10,942 nt of DNA, from assembly GCA_000436795.1 (NCBI GenBank), contig HF993278.1, positions 33,636 to 44,577 of the forward strand. The letters run 5' to 3'. Each line of letters begins with the position of its first letter. Within the stretch, counting starts at the first letter, position 1. Below, piece after piece: positions 7,777 through 10,942 of the stretch. This DNA is from Bacteroides sp. CAG:1076. Lineage in GTDB: Bacteria > Bacteroidota > Bacteroidia > Bacteroidales > Bacteroidaceae. The notes under the pieces are model-generated. The model worked only from the letters and a program-made list of their open reading frames with translations. It did not search any database and was not told where the DNA came from. The translations under genes and the position numbers were made by a program.

Positions 7777-7852
7777 TGTCATGCTGAACGCAGGGAAGAA
7801 TCTGTACACATCCGATAGCGTTTACAGATCCTTCGCTATGCTCAGGATGACA
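7777..7852. repeat. REP-like palindromic element between infB and cvpA
   Basis: Two 30-nt arms (7777-7806 and 7823-7852) form an imperfect inverted repeat with 6 mismatches around a 16-nt loop. The right arm, read on the minus strand, contains CATCCTGAGCATAGCGAAGG, a sequence style I know from short palindromic repeats dispersed in many bacterial genomes. A minus-strand RNA would pair 27 of 30 positions (24 Watson-Crick, 3 G-U); a plus-strand RNA would pair 25. On the minus strand it is followed by TTTCCTTTTTT right up to the first cvpA ATG, so it could act as a terminator or attenuator. A rival hairpin, ATAGCG (7815-7820) with CGCTAT (7834-7839), could compete with it. Confidence 0.75.
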
Positions 7853-7880
7853 TCACCTCATTAAAGATATTATAATGTAA

Positions 7881-10805
7881 TTATAAAGTTTGCTTTACTT
7901 CTACCTCCTCATAAGTTTCAATCACGTCACCTACTTTCAGGTCATTGCAATTGGTAAGGCTGATACCACATTCAAAGTTTGTACCAACTTCTTTCACATC
8001 GTCCTTGAAACGTTTCAATGCATTGATGCTTCCTGTAAAGATTACAATACCATCACGAATCAAACGGGCTTTATCAGAACGTTTTACCTTACCTGTCTTA
8101 ACCATAGCACCGGCAACCATACCCACCTTACTAATATTGAAGACTTCACGGACTTCGATGGTAGCGGTAACCTGTTCTTTCAATGTAGGAGCAAGCATTC
8201 CTTCCATAGCTGCTTTCACTTCCTCTATTGCATCGTAAATGATAGAATACTTACGTATATCCACACCTTCCTGCTCAGCAAGCTTAGCAGCATTACTTGA
8301 CGGACGAACCTGGAAACCTACAATAATTGCATCCGAAGCAGCGGCCAACGATACATCTGATTCTGAAATCTGACCTACTCCCTTGTGAATAACATTTACC
8401 TGAATCTGCTCGGTAGACAATTTTATCAACGAATCGCTTAATGCTTCTACAGAACCATCCACGTCACCTTTCACAATTACATTCAATTCGTGGAAGTCAC
8501 CCAGTGCCAAACGACGACCAACTTCATCCAAAGTAAGCATCTTCTGTGTACGCAAGCCCTGTTCACGAGCCAATTGTTCACGCTTATTGGCAATTTCACG
8601 AGCTTCCTGATCTGTATCGAATACGTGGAATGTATCACCAGCAGCCGGAGCTCCATTCAGACCTAAAATCAATACCGGTTCAGAAGGACCTGCCTCTTTC
8701 AGACGCTGATTACGTTCGTTGAACATTGCCTTAACCTTACCATAGTTCGTTCCGGCTAACACGATATCTCCAACATGCAATGTACCATTTGAAATCAATA
8801 CGGTAGCTACATATCCACGTCCCTTATCCAATGAAGATTCAATGATAGAACCAGTAGCCTTACGGTTCGGGTTAGCTTTCAGGTCAAGCATTTCAGCCTC
8901 CAGCAAGACTTTTTCCAACAGCTCTGGAACACCTGTACCTTTCTTTGCTGATATATCTTGTGACTGGTATTTACCTCCCCATTCTTCTACCAGGAAGTTC
9001 ATTGCAGCCAGTTCTTCTTTAATTCTGTCTGGATTTGCATTGGGCTTATCAATCTTATTAATGGCAAATACGATAGGAACTCCCGCAGCCATTGCATGGT
9101 TGATGGCTTCTTTAGTCTGCGGCATCACATTATCATCGGCAGCCACAATGATAATAACTACGTCGGTAACCTTTGCACCACGAGCACGCATAGCTGTAAA
9201 CGCTTCATGTCCCGGAGTATCGAGGAATGTAATACGACGTCCGTCTTCCAACTTCACATTGTATGCTCCAATATGCTGTGTAATACCTCCAGCCTCACCA
9301 GCAATTACATTGGCTTTACGAATATAGTCCAGCAACGAAGTTTTACCATGGTCAACATGACCCATGACAGTAACAATCGGTGCACGCGGTTGTAAATCTT
9401 CTTCTGCATCAGCTTCTTCTTCGATAGCCTGAGCAACTTCCGCACTTACATATTCCGTTTTATAACCAAACTCTTCTGCAACCAAATTAATAGTTTCAGC
9501 ATCCAGACGCTGGTTGATGGAAACCATGATACCCACACTCATACAAGTAGAAATAACCTGAGTAACCGAAATATCCATCATGTTTGCCAACTCATTTGCC
9601 GTAACAAATTCTGTCAACTTCAGTACCTTGCTTTCTTCCTGTTCCAGTTCTTCCTGTTCCAGTTGACGGTTCTGTATACTTTCACGCTTTTCCTTACGAT
9701 ACTTGGCAGCCTTATTCTTTCCTTTGTTGGTCAAGCGTGCCAAAGTTTCTTTTACCTGCTTAGCAACATCCTCATCGCTTACTTCCGGCTTAACAACCGG
9801 TTTTTTGAAGCGATCTTTATTATGCTTACCGCTACCTTGAGCAGCATTAGAATTGCCCTTGCCAGCTTTATTATCTCCTCCACGAGGTGCAGCCATACTA
9901 CCTGCTGCATTAATGTCTACACGCTCCTTATTGATGCGATTACGTTTCTTCTTACCCGCAACATCGCCCTGACCGCCTTTATCAACTTTTTCGTCGGTTT
10001 TTCTTATCTCCTTAATAATAGCGTCCTTCATCTGTTTACGCTGTTCCAGACGCTGCTTGTCTTTTTCCTCCCGCTCTTTACGTTTTTCTTCTTTAGTTTT
10101 CTTCTTCGGACGAGTAGACTGGTTCAGTGCAGCCAGGTCAATCTGACCTACTACATTTATTTTCGACTTAAACTCCGTTGGACGGATTTTAAACACTTCA
10201 TCTTCCTTGTCCTGCTGAACGGTCTGTGCTTCGGGTGCTTCTTTCTTTTCTTCCATTAAATCCGGTTTCAAATCTTCTGCCTTCTTCTGTTCCGGCTGTT
10301 TCTGTTGTTCATTAATCTGAGGTTGCGGCTGTACAACTTCCGACACAGTCTTCTCCTCCACCTGTACCGGTGCAGGCTTTTCCACTGGTTTTACAGCTTC
10401 CACCACTTCCTTTTTCTCTTCCTTAGCAGGTTCCACCACAGCCGGCTTCACCTTCTTCTTATTAAGATTGTCCAAATCAATTTTGCCTACAGGCTTAAAT
10501 TTCGGACGTGCATCTTCGGGCACAACTGTTTCTATCACTTCCGGCTTAGCCTCAGCCTGCAAGTCATCGATAGAAACAGAAGCTTTATTACGTTCCTTAT
10601 TCTGCCGTTCCTGAAAAATCTTTTCAGACTCTATTTTCAAATCTTTGTCTTTGCTAAACTCTTTCACAAGTGCAGCATATTGTTCATCAGTAATTTTAGT
10701 ATTCGGATTTGCCTCGATAGTATATCCTTTCTTCTGCAAAAAGTCCACTACCGTAGCAATACCTACATTCAAATCTCTTGTTACTTTGTTCAGTCTTATC
10801 GTCAT
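7881..10805 (-). CDS. infB: Translation initiation factor IF-2
   Basis: GTPase of 974 residues that brings initiator fMet-tRNA to the small ribosomal subunit and promotes subunit joining. It opens with an IF2_N-type domain (about 1-50, [28 protein letters not shown]). A long Lys/Glu/Pro-rich, probably disordered region follows (about 55-390), with a very basic part around 225-375. A second IF2_N-type domain comes next (about 395-455, [28 protein letters not shown]). The G domain shows G1 GHVDHGKT (482-489, K488), a G2-region [10 protein letters not shown] (506-515), G3 DTPGH (529-533) and G4 NKID (583-586). Domain II and the C-terminal initiator-tRNA-binding part complete the protein (ending near EVEVKQTL). 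It lies 65 nt after nusA, the classical gene order. The start gives the expected N-terminus; no Shine-Dalgarno sequence is evident. Confidence 0.98.
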   Translation of the reverse strand: MTIRLNKVTRDLNVGIATVVDFLQKKGYTIEANPNTKITDEQYAALVKEFSKDKDLKIESEKIFQERQNKERNKASVSIDDLQAEAKPEVIETVVPEDARPKFKPVGKIDLDNLNKKKVKPAVVEPAKEEKKEVVEAVKPVEKPAPVQVEEKTVSEVVQPQPQINEQQKQPEQKKAEDLKPDLMEEKKEAPEAQTVQQDKEDEVFKIRPTEFKSKINVVGQIDLAALNQSTRPKKKTKEEKRKEREEKDKQRLEQRKQMKDAIIKEIRKTDEKVDKGGQGDVAGKKKRNRINKERVDINAAGSMAAPRGGDNKAGKGNSNAAQGSGKHNKDRFKKPVVKPEVSDEDVAKQVKETLARLTNKGKNKAAKYRKEKRESIQNRQLEQEELEQEESKVLKLTEFVTANELANMMDISVTQVISTCMSVGIMVSINQRLDAETINLVAEEFGYKTEYVSAEVAQAIEEEADAEEDLQPRAPIVTVMGHVDHGKTSLLDYIRKANVIAGEAGGITQHIGAYNVKLEDGRRITFLDTPGHEAFTAMRARGAKVTDVVIIIVAADDNVMPQTKEAINHAMAAGVPIVFAINKIDKPNANPDRIKEELAAMNFLVEEWGGKYQSQDISAKKGTGVPELLEKVLLEAEMLDLKANPNRKATGSIIESSLDKGRGYVATVLISNGTLHVGDIVLAGTNYGKVKAMFNERNQRLKEAGPSEPVLILGLNGAPAAGDTFHVFDTDQEAREIANKREQLAREQGLRTQKMLTLDEVGRRLALGDFHELNVIVKGDVDGSVEALSDSLIKLSTEQIQVNVIHKGVGQISESDVSLAAASDAIIVGFQVRPSSNAAKLAEQEGVDIRKYSIIYDAIEEVKAAMEGMLAPTLKEQVTATIEVREVFNISKVGMVAGAMVKTGKVKRSDKARLIRDGIVIFTGSINALKRFKDDVKEVGTNFECGISLTNCNDLKVGDVIETYEEVEVKQTL

Positions 10806-10870
10806 AAATTCTTTTAGTTTTTAATAGAGTTCAGGGAAAAAGGTTTTCAGTCACGGATAGTCTGTTTTAT

Positions 10871-10942
10871 TTATTCCTCGAACTCTGCCCTCAAAATTCT
10901 TAACACATCATCCACTGTGTTTTCTTCCAAATCAGCTTTTTC
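10871..10942 (-). CDS. nusA: NusA, C-terminal end only
   Basis: The last 23 codons and stop of a minus-strand gene entering from the right edge, reading EKADLEENTVDDVLRILRAEFEE. The acidic end and the position 65 nt upstream of infB fit NusA, the transcription elongation and termination factor that precedes infB in most bacteria. The acidic end also fits Bacteroidales NusA as I remember it. No catalytic or KH-domain part is visible, so the call rests mainly on context. No terminator separates it from infB, so the two are probably co-transcribed. Confidence 0.8.
   Translation of the reverse strand, partial: EKADLEENTVDDVLRILRAEFEE

Noticed and set aside
7862..7886. TTATAA / TTATAA inverted repeat around the infB stop codon
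   Set aside because: A 6-bp pure A-T stem in AT-rich DNA with no T-tract is too weak to call a terminator.
7853..7895. A minus-strand promoter at the end of infB (TATCTTTA with AT-rich upstream)
   Set aside because: It only loosely resembles the Bacteroidota -7 TAnnTTTG and lacks a clear TTTG at -33; AT-rich chance is likely.

Overview
The window looks like chromosomal DNA of a Bacteroidales species, most likely Bacteroides or Phocaeicola; I cannot name the species. The evidence is the minus-strand order nusA-infB-cvpA-sufB-sufC-sufD-sufS, which I recognise as a conserved Bacteroidaceae arrangement. Other support comes from the protein sequences, the moderate GC content, and the AT-rich gene starts that mostly lack a Shine-Dalgarno sequence.

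Layout, left to right. Positions 3-1859 (+) hold the C-terminal 618 residues of a YgjK-like family GH63 glycoside hydrolase whose start lies outside the window; a clear Rho-independent terminator follows (1887-1928). Positions 1860-2419 are a gene-free stretch between convergent genes. It holds that terminator, an AT-rich patch with two exact 17-bp repeats at 21-bp spacing (the second inside a perfect 28-bp palindrome), a further inverted repeat (2114-2179), and a strong minus-strand terminator for the suf genes (2264-2324). Positions 2420-7240 (-) carry sufS, sufD, sufC and sufB, packed with gaps of 2 to 15 nt. Positions 7253-7765 encode a CvpA-family membrane protein. Then comes a 115-nt gap filled mostly by a REP-like hairpin, infB (7881-10805), and the last 23 codons of nusA at the right edge.

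How the genes work together. NusA and IF2 form the familiar transcription/translation cluster. SufB, SufC and SufD make the Fe-S cluster scaffold complex with its ATPase, and SufS supplies sulfur from cysteine. All the catalytic residues I checked in SufS, SufC, SufB and SufD are present. No SufE, SufU, SufA or regulator gene is in the window, so the sulfur-transfer partner must be encoded elsewhere. Spacing suggests cvpA-sufBCDS is one transcript, perhaps continuing from infB unless the hairpin at 7777-7852 stops or modulates read-through.

I see no convincing new multi-gene system. The points most worth a second look are non-coding: the GTAC-centred repeats at 2071-2117, and the REP-like element whose minus-strand transcript would end in a T-tract right at the cvpA start. 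The CxxCxxC tail on SufD is a smaller protein-level oddity.
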